Made by a program: the position numbers and the translations under genes. From positions 24,846 through 88,845 of the forward strand of contig JANMAT010000196.1 in assembly GCA_031359995.1 (NCBI GenBank): a DNA stretch of 64,000 nt. Direction: 5' to 3'. The stretch comes from JANMAT01 sp031359995 (GTDB lineage Bacteria; Actinomycetota; Acidimicrobiia; Acidimicrobiales; Ilumatobacteraceae). Positions within the stretch are counted from its first letter, which is position 1. Each line of letters opens with the position of its first letter. The notes beneath the pieces were generated by a model. It ran no database searches. It was not told the DNA's origin and was given only the letters and a program-made list of their open reading frames with translations. Below are positions 8,907 to 18,494 of the stretch, piece by piece.

Positions 8907-10124
8907 TCAGCTCCGGGGCACCTTGCTCCACGGCAGGTCCTTGTCGACGCGCGGCTCGCCGGGCAACCCGAGCACCTGCTCGCCGAGGATGTTGCGCATG
9001 ATCTCGCTGGTGCCGCCCTCGATCGAGTTGGCCCGGGCCCGCAGGAAGCCGTGGCGCACGCCGCGCTCGAGACCGTCGGCCGACAGGTCGTCGGGGCGGC
9101 GGAACGTGAAGTCGTAGCCGATGAGGCCGTCGGCGCCGAGAAGGTCGATGCAGAACTCGGTGGCCTTCTTGTTGAACTCGGCCATGGCCAGCTTGGCGAT
9201 CGACATCTCGGGGCCGGGGTTGCCGGCGCGGGCCTTCTGGGCGGCGCGCATGTTGGTGAGGCGCTGGGCCTCCGACGAGCACCACAGCTTCATCAGCGTG
9301 TCGAGCTTGGCCGGCGTGCGGCGGTCCTCGGGCAGGTCCTTCCAGATGTCGACGGCGACGTCGATGACGCCCTTGCGCCGGGAGCCCCCACCGCCCGAGC
9401 CGATGGCCGACCGCTCGTTCATCAGGGTGGTGAGCGCCACGCGCCAGCCTTCGCCGACGGCACCGACGCGGTGGGCATCGGGCACGCGCGCGTCGGTCAT
9501 GTAGACCTCGTTGAACTCGGCCTCGCCGGTGATCTGGCGGAGCGGCCGCACCTCGACCCCGGCCGAGCGCATGTCGAGGGCGAAGTAGGTCATGCCCTTG
9601 TGCTTGGGCTGCTCGGCGTCGGTGCGGGTGACGAGCATGCCCCAGTCGGCCAGGTGGGCCATGGTGTTCCACACCTTCTGCCCGTTCACGACCCACTCGT
9701 CGCCGTCGCGCACGGCGCGGGTGCCCAGTCCGGCGAAGTCGCTGCCGGCGCCGGGCTCGCTGAACAGCTGGCACCAGCGCTCCTCGCCGGTGAACATCGG
9801 GCGCAGGAAGCGCTGCCGCACCTCGTCGGAGCCGTGGGTCACGATGGTGGGGCCGGCGAGGGCCATGAAGAACAGGGCGGGTTCCTGCGCGGCGGCGCCC
9901 GCCTTGCGTACGCGCTGTTCGACCACGTTGTTCAGCTCGGGGCGCAGCCCGAGCCCGCCGAAGCCGGCGGGGAAGTGCACCCACGCCAGGCCGGCGTCGT
10001 AGCGAGCCCCGCGGAACGTGCGGTCGTCGACCTGCTTGGGATCGTGGGCGCGCAACAGCTCGTCGAGGGCGGCCTCGACCTTCGAACGCTCGGCATCGTG
10101 GCTGGTCGGGCTGGCATCGCTCAT
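8907..10124 (-). CDS. Acyl-CoA dehydrogenase (FadE type)
   Basis: 405 residues starting MSDASPTS. The flavin and acyl-CoA contact motif QLFSEPGAGSDFAGL lies near residue 125. The C-terminal SIEGGTSEIMRNILGEQVLGLPG block is nearly diagnostic for actinobacterial FadE proteins acting on long, branched or steroid-side-chain acyl-CoAs. It catalyses FAD-dependent alpha,beta-desaturation and passes electrons to ETF. An upstream in-frame GTG/ATG region adds 12 residues; I prefer the ATG at 10124 because homology starts there. No beta-oxidation operon surrounds it. Confidence 0.92.
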   Translation of the reverse strand: MSDASPTSHDAERSKVEAALDELLRAHDPKQVDDRTFRGARYDAGLAWVHFPAGFGGLGLRPELNNVVEQRVRKAGAAAQEPALFFMALAGPTIVTHGSDEVRQRFLRPMFTGEERWCQLFSEPGAGSDFAGLGTRAVRDGDEWVVNGQKVWNTMAHLADWGMLVTRTDAEQPKHKGMTYFALDMRSAGVEVRPLRQITGEAEFNEVYMTDARVPDAHRVGAVGEGWRVALTTLMNERSAIGSGGGGSRRKGVIDVAVDIWKDLPEDRRTPAKLDTLMKLWCSSEAQRLTNMRAAQKARAGNPGPEMSIAKLAMAEFNKKATEFCIDLLGADGLIGYDFTFRRPDDLSADGLERGVRHGFLRARANSIEGGTSEIMRNILGEQVLGLPGEPRVDKDLPWSKVPRS

Positions 10125-10248
10125 GATGCGAGTCTCGCGAGCCGGCCCGGCCGGGTCCAAGCCGTCGCGGGCGATTCGTCACCCCGAGTTCACCGGGGCG
10201 TCCGCCGCCGGTGACCGGGGGTTCACCCGGAGCCGCCATCGTCGCATC

Positions 10249-11004
10249 ATGACCACGCTGGCCTCTCTACCGTCGCTCCTGGCCCGAGCGCCGCGTCGGC
10301 GGGTCCGCTGGTCGCCTGGGCCGTCGACGCGCCGGGGCGGCCGGGCGGCAGACCCGTCGCCCGATCCGCGCTGGAGCGGCCCGGTCGTCACCTTCACCGC
10401 CACGGCGGGTACGCCGGTCGTCGAACTGTCCACCGCGGTGGCCGACGCACTGGCGTTGCCGCGCTACGACGAGGTCTTCCCGGTCCTCGTGGCGGCGGCG
10501 ACGGGGGCATCGCTCGCCGATGCCCTCGACATGGACGGCGTGGTGCCGTCCCGGTTGGCGGTGGCGATGGCCTGGAGCGCGTGCCACCCGGGCGCGCCCG
10601 AGCTCGATGGGGCGCTGGCCGCCGTGCGCACCCTGGAGCGCTTCCCCACCGCGACCCGCGACATCATCGGCGCCATCGCCACCGAACCGGTCGGCGGCGT
10701 GATCGTGGGACGCCACGCGGCGTTCGTGCTGGCCGGCCACGACCGTGCCCTGCACGTGCTGCTCGATGCGCCGTCGCGCTGGCGACAGGAGGCGCTGCAG
10801 TCCGAGCACGCCTGGTCGGCGACCGCAGCGCAGGAGCACCTCCGAAGCGTCGATCGGGCCCAACGGCGGTACGCGGCGCGCGCCCACGGGGTGGACGTCA
10901 TCGACCGGTCGCACTACGGCGTCGTCGTCGACGCGTCGGGCGAGGACCTGGCCTCGATGACGGCCGTGGTCGTGGGCGAAGCGACCCGTCGCGGCATCGC
11001 CTAG
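10249..11004 (+). CDS. Cytidylate kinase-like family protein with altered P-loop
   Basis: 251 residues. Overall it follows the cytidylate-kinase-like (AAK/Cytidylate_kin2) pattern: VVTFTATAGTPVVELSTAVA, LPRYDEV, GGVIVGRHAAFVL, a hydrophobic LHVLL strand, a YAARAHGVD helix and HYGVVVDASGED near the C-terminus. The expected Gly-rich nucleotide loop (roughly SREAGSGGxxIA in relatives) reads TATAGTPVVELS here, so the GSGG/lysine-type loop is not preserved. Nucleotide phosphorylation is therefore doubtful and a regulatory role is possible. The start at 10249 has only a weak ribosome site. The family call rests on my recall of the pattern. Confidence 0.6.
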   Translation: MTTLASLPSLLARAPRRRVRWSPGPSTRRGGRAADPSPDPRWSGPVVTFTATAGTPVVELSTAVADALALPRYDEVFPVLVAAATGASLADALDMDGVVPSRLAVAMAWSACHPGAPELDGALAAVRTLERFPTATRDIIGAIATEPVGGVIVGRHAAFVLAGHDRALHVLLDAPSRWRQEALQSEHAWSATAAQEHLRSVDRAQRRYAARAHGVDVIDRSHYGVVVDASGEDLASMTAVVVGEATRRGIA

Positions 11005-11390
11005 GTCGTCGTGCTGCCAGGGTGCCCGATCGGTCTTCACGCCATCTTTGCGCGTCGTTGCCGAACGGGAACGTGCTGGTCGGCTCGCCGGGGTTCGAGG
11101 GGGAGGGACCTAGGACAGACGTCCGAAGGTTTTCCGAGGGTGATGGCACCTCAGCTGACAGCGAGACGGCCGGGCGTCGACCTGGCGGCGCCCCTGGGTG
11201 ACCAACGGCAACGGGACGACCGCGTCAAGTGGCCGATGGGGCAGGCCACCCCTGTCCATAGGTACTAGCACCCAGACCTTTCTCGGGGGTGAGCGGCGTA
11301 CGACTGGGGTCGTTGACCAGGGCATCGCAGCGGCACCTGTCGGAGCACACGGTCAGCGACTCCAGATCCCATTCATCAGGGGGCGACCGC
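11005..11390. other. 386-base non-coding stretch upstream of the multicopper oxidase
   Basis: No open frame here resembles a known protein, and I see no strong hairpin or clear promoter hexamer pair. It presumably holds the promoter and a long leader of the multicopper oxidase gene. The leader ends in a purine-rich ATCAGGGGGCG segment that serves as the ribosome site. Confidence 0.5.
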
Positions 11391-13592
11391 ATGACTGATA
11401 CCCGACCCGACCACTCGCCGCTCCGGCGGCGGACCTTCCTCAAACTCGGTGCCACCGGAGGCGCCGCACTCGCGCTCGGCGGGGTCGCATCGGCGATGGC
11501 GCCCAACCTGCGCACCCGGGGTTTGTTGTCCAAGGACGGCATCTTCGATGCGGCTGCCATTGCGTGGGCTGATTCGATCTACATCGAGGCGTTCCCGACG
11601 AGTCCGCTCATCTTGTCGCCGTTCAGTGATGTGTTGCCGGTGCCCTTGGCGGCCAAGCCGATCCCTCAGAGCGCGTGGTCCTCGTGGGCGAACCCGCCGG
11701 GGCCGGGCAACGGTCAGCAGAACTCGATCGGCAACGAGAAGCACCAGATCTGGTGTGGTGATGCGCGGGTCGGTGGCGCGGCTGTGCCGCTCGTGTACCG
11801 GCTCGACGTGATGCGTGAGGAGCACTCGTTCACGACGTCGCAGGTGCTGCCGATCGACTCGCTGGGCCAGCCGACCGAGTCGTTCGACGGGGCGGGCAAC
11901 AGGTACCCGGCGGGTACGGTGCGCTCGTTGCCCAAGAGCACGATCCACTCGTTCAACGGGACGTTCCCGGGGCCGATGATCAATGCCGAGTACGGCAAGC
12001 CGGTGATCGTGCGGTTCAACAACATCTTGGACCAGAACCCGAAGAACCTCGACAGCCAGGACTTCGGTGCGCCCGACTTCTCGTTCCTGACCCATCTCCA
12101 CAACGGGCACACCGCGCCCGAGAGTGACGGGAACCCGCACTACTCCATGAACTACGGGCCCAAGGCCCTTGGTTACCGGCCGGGCCAGTGGTGCGACAAC
12201 CTGTACCTGAACTGGCCCGCTGGTGGTGACGATCGGGAGAAGCAGAGCTTCTTCTGGTTCCACGATCACCGCATGGACCACACCGGTTCCAACGTGTACA
12301 AGGGCATGGTCGGGTTGTTCCCGATCTACGACCCGAAGAACGGCATGGACATGGGCGACGAGACCCGGGGTCTGCGCCTGCCCGGTGTGCGTACCAACAA
12401 CGCCGATGGTTCCTTCGATGTCGCCTACGACATGCCTCTGGCGTTCTACGACTGCCGTTTGGATGACGGTGTCACCATCCACAAGGACATCCACGACAGC
12501 GAGGGCGCGTTCCCGGCCGCGGGGAACCCGAGGACCCATCCGGAGTGGTGGGGCAAGACGTTCTTCAAGCACTTCCCCAACCACGGCTTCGTGGGTGACA
12601 TCTTCACCGTGAACGGCACCGCCTACCCGGTGCTCGAGGTGAAGCGACGCAAGTACCGCTTCCGGTTCCTGGACTGCTCGATCGCTCGCATCTACGAGTT
12701 CAAGCTGATGACCTCGTCGCAGGGCCCCAAGACGGCGGTGTCGCTCGGCTACGTCGGTGACGAACTGCAGGGCCAGTACCGGATCCCCGATGGTCAGCAG
12801 TGCATGAAGTTCACGCAGATCGCCTCCGACGGTGGCCTGCTGCCGTTCCCGATCGTGCGGGACAGCTTCGAGCTGTGGCCGGCCAAGCGTCGCGAGTTCA
12901 TCGTCGACTTCACCAAGTACATGGACGGCACCCCCACCACCAAGGGCGACGCCATCTACCTGACCGACGTGCTGAAGATGCCCACCGGTCGGATGTGGTC
13001 GAACTCGTCGCGGTTCTCGCCCGACGCGGCGTTCAAGGTGCCGGTCCTCAAGTTCGTCATCGGCGACAACGTGCCCGACAACAGCATCATGCCGGCGGCG
13101 AACAAGCTGCTCCGCGAGATCCCGCCGCTGCCCGGCAATTGGCGGAACCTGCTCAGCGAGCGCAAGGTGTTCGAAGTGCAACGCGGCAGCGGTGGCGGTG
13201 AGGTCGAGTGGCTCATCAACGGCACACCGTTCGACCCCTCGACCGTGGCCACCAGCCTGAAGAACCCCGCGGGCAAGACGCCGTTGGCCCAGCAGAAGAT
13301 GAACAGCTTCAACCTGTGGGAGATCCGCAACGGCGGCGGCGGCTGGGTGCACCCCTTCCACCTCCACATGGAAGAGCACCGCACGGTCATGCGCAACGGC
13401 AAGGACGTGACCGTCCCCGGCAAGGACCACCCCGAGGACAACTCCCGTGAAGACCTCGTCGCCCTCGACCCGAGCGAATCGGTGATCGTGTACCGCGGGT
13501 TCCGTGACTTCGTCGGCCCCTACGTGGCCCACTGCCACAACCTGGCCCACGAAGACCACGCCATGATGTTCGGCTGGGAGATCACCCCCTGA
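11391..13592 (+). CDS. Tat-exported multicopper oxidase (CotA / phenoxazinone synthase-like)
   Basis: 733 residues. A twin-arginine signal (RRRTFLKLGATGGAALALGG) begins near residue 12. All copper ligand clusters are present: HLHNGH (235-240), FWFHDH (H291, H293), HPFHLH (654-659) and HCHNLAHEDHAM (714-725), the last giving the type-1 Cys715 and axial Met725. This is a laccase-fold enzyme that oxidises phenols, bilirubin-like pigments or metal ions and reduces O2 to water outside the membrane. At over 700 residues it is longer than CotA (about 510), closer to phenoxazinone synthase and proposed Mn-oxidising relatives. It is monocistronic, with a strong hairpin after it. Confidence 0.93.
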   Translation: MTDTRPDHSPLRRRTFLKLGATGGAALALGGVASAMAPNLRTRGLLSKDGIFDAAAIAWADSIYIEAFPTSPLILSPFSDVLPVPLAAKPIPQSAWSSWANPPGPGNGQQNSIGNEKHQIWCGDARVGGAAVPLVYRLDVMREEHSFTTSQVLPIDSLGQPTESFDGAGNRYPAGTVRSLPKSTIHSFNGTFPGPMINAEYGKPVIVRFNNILDQNPKNLDSQDFGAPDFSFLTHLHNGHTAPESDGNPHYSMNYGPKALGYRPGQWCDNLYLNWPAGGDDREKQSFFWFHDHRMDHTGSNVYKGMVGLFPIYDPKNGMDMGDETRGLRLPGVRTNNADGSFDVAYDMPLAFYDCRLDDGVTIHKDIHDSEGAFPAAGNPRTHPEWWGKTFFKHFPNHGFVGDIFTVNGTAYPVLEVKRRKYRFRFLDCSIARIYEFKLMTSSQGPKTAVSLGYVGDELQGQYRIPDGQQCMKFTQIASDGGLLPFPIVRDSFELWPAKRREFIVDFTKYMDGTPTTKGDAIYLTDVLKMPTGRMWSNSSRFSPDAAFKVPVLKFVIGDNVPDNSIMPAANKLLREIPPLPGNWRNLLSERKVFEVQRGSGGGEVEWLINGTPFDPSTVATSLKNPAGKTPLAQQKMNSFNLWEIRNGGGGWVHPFHLHMEEHRTVMRNGKDVTVPGKDHPEDNSREDLVALDPSESVIVYRGFRDFVGPYVAHCHNLAHEDHAMMFGWEITP

Positions 13593-13612
13593 TCCACCAG
13601 CGGTGAATCGCT

Positions 13613-13650
13613 CGGAGCCTGTCCCCGCTCGCCCGTGGGGGCAGGCTCCG
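13613..13650. terminator. Strong hairpin terminator after the multicopper oxidase
   Basis: CGGAGCCTG (13613-13621) pairs with CAGGCTCCG (13642-13650), and the stem continues through a G-U pair and four C-G pairs (13622-13626 with 13637-13641), leaving a 10-nt loop. There is no T-tract. It sits between the convergent oxidase and dehydrogenase genes, so it may act on both strands. Confidence 0.7.
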
Positions 13651-13750
13651 CAGCATCGACCGCTCGAGGGCGACGACGCTGGTGGCGCAGGTCGTTCGAT
13701 CAGGTGAAGTCGACCGATGGCGGTTCTCCCGATGGGGTGAGCGATGGGGC

Positions 13751-14902
13751 TCACGCCATCGGATCGGCGCCGGGGATGGCGAGCAGGAACTGGGCATGGT
13801 TCTCGTAGGCCGTCTCGTCGACCAGGAGGTGGGTGGCGGCGACGTTGAGATCGCGCACCGCCCGCTCGAACACCGTGCCCTGCGCGAAGGCCGGGCCGCC
13901 GGCGAAGCGCACCGTGTCGGCGAGCACCTCCGACGCCGTGCGCGTCGCGTACGCCCCCGCGGCGCGGGTGCCCGCTTCCACGGCGCGCAGATCGGTGACG
14001 CCCCGGTCGACGTGCGCCATCAGCTCGTCGCCATCGGCGATCATCAGCGCTCGCGCCGATCGCAACCGCTGGTCGGACTGGCCGAGGAAGTGCTGGAACG
14101 TGGACCGTGACGCGAGCACCTGGGGGCGCGTGTAGCCGCGGTTGGTGTGGGCCGCCGTGCCCGTGAGCTCGTCGAGGGCATGCTGGGCGATGCCGAGCGC
14201 CACCGCGGGGATCGTGTAGCCCAGGTAGCCGACGATGCCCGTGCGGAACATGCGCCCGCCCCGCCGTGGGGGAACGCGGGCCGCGAACGTCATCTCCTCG
14301 GGGACGAACACGTCACGAGCGGCGTAGTCGGTGCTGCCGGTGGCCCGCATGCCGAGCGTGTGCCAGGTGTCGGCGATGTCGAGCTCGGCCGCCGACACGA
14401 CGCACACGCGCACCTCGGGTGCACCGCCGGGCGGGTCGTGGACGACGCCGTTCAGCAGCACCCACGACGCGGCGTGGATGCCGCTGCCGTAGCGGAACGA
14501 CCCCGACAACCGGTAGCCGCCGTCGGCGCGGTCCAACCGACCCGGGCGCAGCCCGCCACCGCCGGCCATGACCGGCACCTCGCCCCCGGTCAACAGCCGC
14601 GCGACGCCGGCATCGGGCAATCGCGCGCAAGCGGCGGCGACGGAGTCGGCGTAGATGAACAGGCACCACGACGCGCAGGCGTTGGCCATGGCCAGCCGTT
14701 CGAACACCTGGAACTGCAGTGCCGGTTCGGCCTCGTCGCCACCGAGCTCGGCCGGCATCTTGAGCCGCAACAGCCCGGCGTCGCGCAGGGCGGCGACGGT
14801 CGTGTCGGGGAGGTGGCGCAGCCCGTCGCCCCGCGGCACGTCGTCGGCCAGCACGGGGGCGATCGCGTCGATCCGGGCGAACAGGTCCTCGCGCTGCGCC
14901 AT
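13751..14902 (-). CDS. Acyl-CoA-dehydrogenase-fold flavin monooxygenase (HsaA-like)
   Basis: 383 residues. The N-terminal helical part has LRDAGLLRLKMPAELGGDEA, the middle beta part has GSFRYGSGIHAASWVLLNG and WHTLGMRATGSTDYAARDVF, and the C-terminal helical domain is of the Acyl-CoA_dh_2 type. The GMRATGS/D motif and the absent FadE-type Glu place it with two-component flavin-dependent hydroxylases such as HsaA or p-hydroxyphenylacetate hydroxylase rather than true dehydrogenases. It would need FMNH2 or FADH2 from a separate reductase, none of which is adjacent. The substrate is unknown, likely phenolic or a steroid-ring intermediate. Confidence 0.75.
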   Translation of the reverse strand: MAQREDLFARIDAIAPVLADDVPRGDGLRHLPDTTVAALRDAGLLRLKMPAELGGDEAEPALQFQVFERLAMANACASWCLFIYADSVAAACARLPDAGVARLLTGGEVPVMAGGGGLRPGRLDRADGGYRLSGSFRYGSGIHAASWVLLNGVVHDPPGGAPEVRVCVVSAAELDIADTWHTLGMRATGSTDYAARDVFVPEEMTFAARVPPRRGGRMFRTGIVGYLGYTIPAVALGIAQHALDELTGTAAHTNRGYTRPQVLASRSTFQHFLGQSDQRLRSARALMIADGDELMAHVDRGVTDLRAVEAGTRAAGAYATRTASEVLADTVRFAGGPAFAQGTVFERAVRDLNVAATHLLVDETAYENHAQFLLAIPGADPMA

Positions 14903-14956
14903 CGGGGGACTGTACCCGTCCGGGTCAGTGTGACCGAGCGCCCTGCACCGTGCCGC

Positions 14957-16069
14957 TCAGGCCGGGTGGACGCGCCGGTAGCCGACGGCGCGCCGCAACA
15001 GGTCGAACCAGAACGCCCCGCCGAACGACAGCGCGATGGCCGACAGCAGCCAGCCGATCAGACGCCCGAGCGCGGCGAGAGGGTGGTGGGCGATCTTGTC
15101 GAGTGCGGCCGGCACCACGTCGAGGGCGCGCCGGGCCCAGCTCGAGCACGGCCGACCGCTGCGGCACGGTCCCTGCAGGTCCCAGAACGTGGTGACCTTC
15201 AGCGCCTGGGCCCGGGCGATCTCGTCACGCAGGCACTCGAGTCGGCCCGAGGCCGTGCCGGCCGAGGTCGTGGGGCAGGCGGCGTCGGGCCCGGTGGCGA
15301 CCGTGGCGGACGCGCTCACGGCCAGGGCCTGGCGCAGGTCGCTGTCGTGCTGGGCCGAGGCCACCACGTTGATGGCGTTCACGTTCGCCGCCACCGCCAC
15401 GACGAGGCCGAGGGCGAACATGACGCGGCGGGCGTCCTTGCGGTAGCGGCGCGACAGCTCGCGCATCTGGTCGTCGAACCAGCCCGACACCCGGGCGCGG
15501 AACGCCGTGGCGTCCGCGGCGATCTCGTGCCGGGCGCCGTCGATCTGGCGGCGCAGCGGGCTACCCGGCTCGAGGGTGGCCAGGACCCGGTCGAGCTCGT
15601 GGTCGCCCCGCAGGGCCAGCTCCTGCAGGGCGTCGGCGAAGACGGTCGGTGGCACGTGGCGGATCGAGGTCCGCCCGCCGATGGCCGTCTCCAGGCTGCG
15701 GAACGCGGCCGTGGCGCGCAGCGCCGACAGGAACGCCGCTGAGCCGACCGGCTCGGCGGTCTGGGCCGGTTCCGCGGTCGGGCGCACCAGCGGCCGGAGG
15801 TCGGTGCGTCCGGTCGGGATGCGGAAGAACGTGTCGCGCAGCCCGTGCAGGAAGCGCAGCACGCGCGACCACAGCTGGCGCTCGGCCCGAGGGATGTCGA
15901 CGCCGTAGCCGGTGTCGGACGTGGTCAGGTCGTGCAGCGCCGACCACAGCTGCTTCGAGCGCACCTGGCCGACCCAGTTGATGAGCTCGTTCAGGCCCGA
16001 CACCACCATGCTGAACACGAAGAACACGAACGCCACCGCGATGGCGACATCGATCCATGGTGAGCTCAT
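14957..16069 (-). CDS. Membrane protein of unknown function
   Basis: 370 residues. An N-terminal membrane helix (about residues 7-25, VAIAVAFVFFVFSMVVSG) is followed by a soluble, largely helical part of roughly 185 residues. A second helix lies near 219-236 (FALGLVVAVAANVNAINVV), then a loop with four Cys, and a C-terminal helix near 333-352. I chose the ATG at 16069 because GGAGGGG lies 8 nt upstream; an ATG 15 nt further up is also in frame. Similar proteins are scattered in bacteria as uncharacterised integral membrane proteins. I do not recognise a function. Confidence 0.75.
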   Translation of the reverse strand: MSSPWIDVAIAVAFVFFVFSMVVSGLNELINWVGQVRSKQLWSALHDLTTSDTGYGVDIPRAERQLWSRVLRFLHGLRDTFFRIPTGRTDLRPLVRPTAEPAQTAEPVGSAAFLSALRATAAFRSLETAIGGRTSIRHVPPTVFADALQELALRGDHELDRVLATLEPGSPLRRQIDGARHEIAADATAFRARVSGWFDDQMRELSRRYRKDARRVMFALGLVVAVAANVNAINVVASAQHDSDLRQALAVSASATVATGPDAACPTTSAGTASGRLECLRDEIARAQALKVTTFWDLQGPCRSGRPCSSWARRALDVVPAALDKIAHHPLAALGRLIGWLLSAIALSFGGAFWFDLLRRAVGYRRVHPA

Positions 16070-16164
16070 CGCCGACCCCTCCATCGGCGGGCGCGCCGGC
16101 CCGCATCAGTGCGGACAGTACCGCCCGGTCGTGGCGGGTGGCGCCCCACTAGCGTGGGCCGGCC

Positions 16165-16674
16165 ATGGTCCGCGTTCTGCTGCTGGCCGACACCCATGTC
16201 GGCGGTCACCACCCGAACCGTCGACTGCCCGAGGCGGTGCTCCTGATGGCGGCGCAGGCCGACGCCGTGCTCCATGCCGGCGACGTCACCGAGCACCGCG
16301 TGCTCGACCAGCTCGCCGCGCTGGCGCCGGTGCATGCGGTGCTCGGCAACAACGACGTCGGCCTTCGGTTGCCGGAGCGCCGCATCGTCGCGCTCGGCGG
16401 TCGCATGGTCGCCATGGTGCACGACAGCGGCGCCGCCGGTGGGCGCGGGGCCCGGCTGCGCCGATGGTTCTCCGACGCCGACGTGGTGGTGTTCGGTCAC
16501 TCGCACCTGCCGTGGCACGAGGTCGACGTGCGGGCCGACGGCCACCGCCAGCTCCACGTGAACCCCGGCTCACCCACCGAGCGGCGGCGCGCCCCGCACG
16601 CCACCGCGGCGTGGCTGGTGGTCGACGAGGATGGCACGTGCTCGGCGGAGCACGTGGTGATCGAGCTCAGCTGA
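16165..16674 (+). CDS. YfcE/MJ0936-type metallophosphoesterase
   Basis: 169 residues covering a complete minimal calcineurin-like fold. Metal ligands are D9-x-H11, D40 in HAGD, N63 in GNND, H86 and the GHSH motif (H112, H114). This length and motif order match the YfcE/Vps29-like phosphodiesterases, which hydrolyse small phosphodiesters with Mn or Ni; the natural substrate is generally unknown. The last 8 bases overlap the 3' end of the convergent monooxygenase gene. Confidence 0.92.
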   Translation: MVRVLLLADTHVGGHHPNRRLPEAVLLMAAQADAVLHAGDVTEHRVLDQLAALAPVHAVLGNNDVGLRLPERRIVALGGRMVAMVHDSGAAGGRGARLRRWFSDADVVVFGHSHLPWHEVDVRADGHRQLHVNPGSPTERRRAPHATAAWLVVDEDGTCSAEHVVIELS

Positions 16675-18304
16675 AGACGAAGCCGCGGTACCCGGTGTCG
16701 GCGACCTCGTCGAGCGTCTTGCGGTAGCGCGGCGCCCCACCCGTGTACATGAGGTAGCGCGTCGTGGTGTGGCCCTCGACGTTCTCGTTGTACCCGGTGA
16801 ACCACGACTTGGCCTTGCGCAGCAGCAGGTTGCCGTACAGGTCCTGCACGTGCTGGGTCCACTCGGCCTCGGCGTCGGCGGTGACGTCGACCCGTGTGAT
16901 GTCGTGCTCCATGATGTGGCGGTACAGGTCGGTGGCCCACTCCACGCCGTACTCGATGGCGCGGGGGAAGTTCGTCGAGTTCGCCGCACCCTGGGGGCCG
17001 GCCAGCATGACCATGTTCGGGAAGCCGGCGGTGGCCACGCCCAGGTAGGTGCTGGGCCCGTCGCGCCACTTGTCGCGCAGCTTCACCCCGTCGGTGCCGA
17101 CGAACTCGATGCGGTCGAACGAGCCGGTGATGGCGTCGAAGCCGGTGGCGTAGATGATGATGTCGAGCTCGTGGTGACGGGCGCTGGTGGTGATGCCGGT
17201 CTCGGTGACGCACCGGATGGGCGTCTCCTCGATGTCGATCAGGTGCACGCTGTCGCGGTTGTAGGCCTCGTAGTAGCGGGTCTCCATGGGCACCCGCTGC
17301 ACACCGAAACCGTGATCCTTCGGGACCAGCTTCTCGGCCACGGCGGGGTCGTGCACGCGGCTGCGGATCTTGTCGGCGATGAAGGCCGAGAACTCGGCGT
17401 TGGCCTCTTCGTCCATGAGGACGTCGCGGAAGTTGCCGAGCCAGATCTGGAAGCCGGGCGCGGCGTACAGCTGCTCCCAGAAGCGCAGGCGCTCCTCGGG
17501 CGGCACCTCGGCCAGCTTGCGGCGGTCGGGCCCGTGGATGAAGCCGCCTGGTGTCTTGGCGCACTTGGCGAAGATCTCGTCGTAGGAGGCCTTGATCGCC
17601 GCCATCTCCTCCTCGGTGATGGGGCGGTTGTGCAGCGGCGCGCACCAGTTGGGGCGGCGCTGAAACACGGTGAGCTCACCGACCTGGTCGGCGATGGCAC
17701 CGATGACCTGCACGCCGGTCGCGCCCGTGCCGATGATGCCGACGCGCTGGCCCGTCAGGTCGAGCGGTTCGTGGGGCCAGTGAAAGGTGTGGAACGACGG
17801 GCCCCGGAAGGTGTCCATGCCGGGGATCCGCGGCAGCGTGGGTGCCGAGAGCAGCCCGAGGGCGGTGATCAGGAAGCGGCACCGGAACGTGCGGCCGTCC
17901 TCCAGCGACACGGTCCACTTCGCCGCGGCGTCGTCGTACACCGCGCCGTGCACCCGGCAGTCGAACTGCATGTGCTTGCGCAGGTCGAACTTGTCGACGA
18001 CGAACCCGAGGTAGCGCAGCGTCTCGGGCTGGGCGGCGAAGTGCTCGCTCCAGTTCCACTCCTGCAGCAGCTCGGGCGAGAACGAGTAGCCGTAGCTGTA
18101 GCTCTCGGAGTCGAACCGGCACCCGGGGTACCGGTTCTGCTGCCACGTGCCGCCGATGTCGGGCAGCGCGTCGATCACGAGCACGTCGGCGCCGAGCTCG
18201 CGCAGCCGGTAGAGCTGGTAGATGCCGCACACGCCGGCGCCGATGACGAGGAAGTCGTGCTCGGGGATCGAGCCCCCCGTGGTGCTCACTGCCTGCTCAG
18301 TCAT
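16667..18304 (-). CDS. Flavin-containing Baeyer-Villiger-type monooxygenase
   Basis: 545 residues. The FAD site GAGVCG is at 22-27, and the Baeyer-Villiger fingerprint FxGxxxHxxxWP is exact at residues 166-177 (FRGPSFHTFHWP). The NADPH Rossmann loop GTGATG follows near residue 187. Such enzymes insert oxygen next to a ketone, turning cyclic or steroid ketones into lactones or esters. The start at 18304 has AGGGGG in front; an upstream in-frame ATG would add 10 residues. Divergent to it is an acyl-CoA ligase, and a P450 lies beyond, suggesting a terpenoid or steroid ketone route. Confidence 0.93.
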   Translation of the reverse strand: MTEQAVSTTGGSIPEHDFLVIGAGVCGIYQLYRLRELGADVLVIDALPDIGGTWQQNRYPGCRFDSESYSYGYSFSPELLQEWNWSEHFAAQPETLRYLGFVVDKFDLRKHMQFDCRVHGAVYDDAAAKWTVSLEDGRTFRCRFLITALGLLSAPTLPRIPGMDTFRGPSFHTFHWPHEPLDLTGQRVGIIGTGATGVQVIGAIADQVGELTVFQRRPNWCAPLHNRPITEEEMAAIKASYDEIFAKCAKTPGGFIHGPDRRKLAEVPPEERLRFWEQLYAAPGFQIWLGNFRDVLMDEEANAEFSAFIADKIRSRVHDPAVAEKLVPKDHGFGVQRVPMETRYYEAYNRDSVHLIDIEETPIRCVTETGITTSARHHELDIIIYATGFDAITGSFDRIEFVGTDGVKLRDKWRDGPSTYLGVATAGFPNMVMLAGPQGAANSTNFPRAIEYGVEWATDLYRHIMEHDITRVDVTADAEAEWTQHVQDLYGNLLLRKAKSWFTGYNENVEGHTTTRYLMYTGGAPRYRKTLDEVADTGYRGFVFS

Positions 18305-18494
18305 GGATGTCCCCCTGGAGCTGCTCACCGACACGGCCCGATTCCCGACGGTAGACGCGCGCGACCCCGACCGCCATGCTGGCCGGCGGCGCCGGAGGGT
18401 GGCCAGGGTCGAACGTCCCGAACGGCGGGTCGGCGACGGCTGGGTCGAGCCGACCGCACCCTGGTAGACACGGCGCGGGGAGAAGGGGGACCTC

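Noticed and set aside
895..16069. Presence of tRNA genes, CRISPR repeats or insertion sequences, also checked in the rest of the window
   Set aside because: I saw no cloverleaf with a T-loop consensus, no regularly spaced direct repeats of 25-40 bases, and no transposase motifs or terminal inverted repeats.
18305..18494. Shared operator between the divergent monooxygenase and ligase genes
   Set aside because: The 190-base region has no convincing inverted repeat or KstR/TetR-like site by eye.
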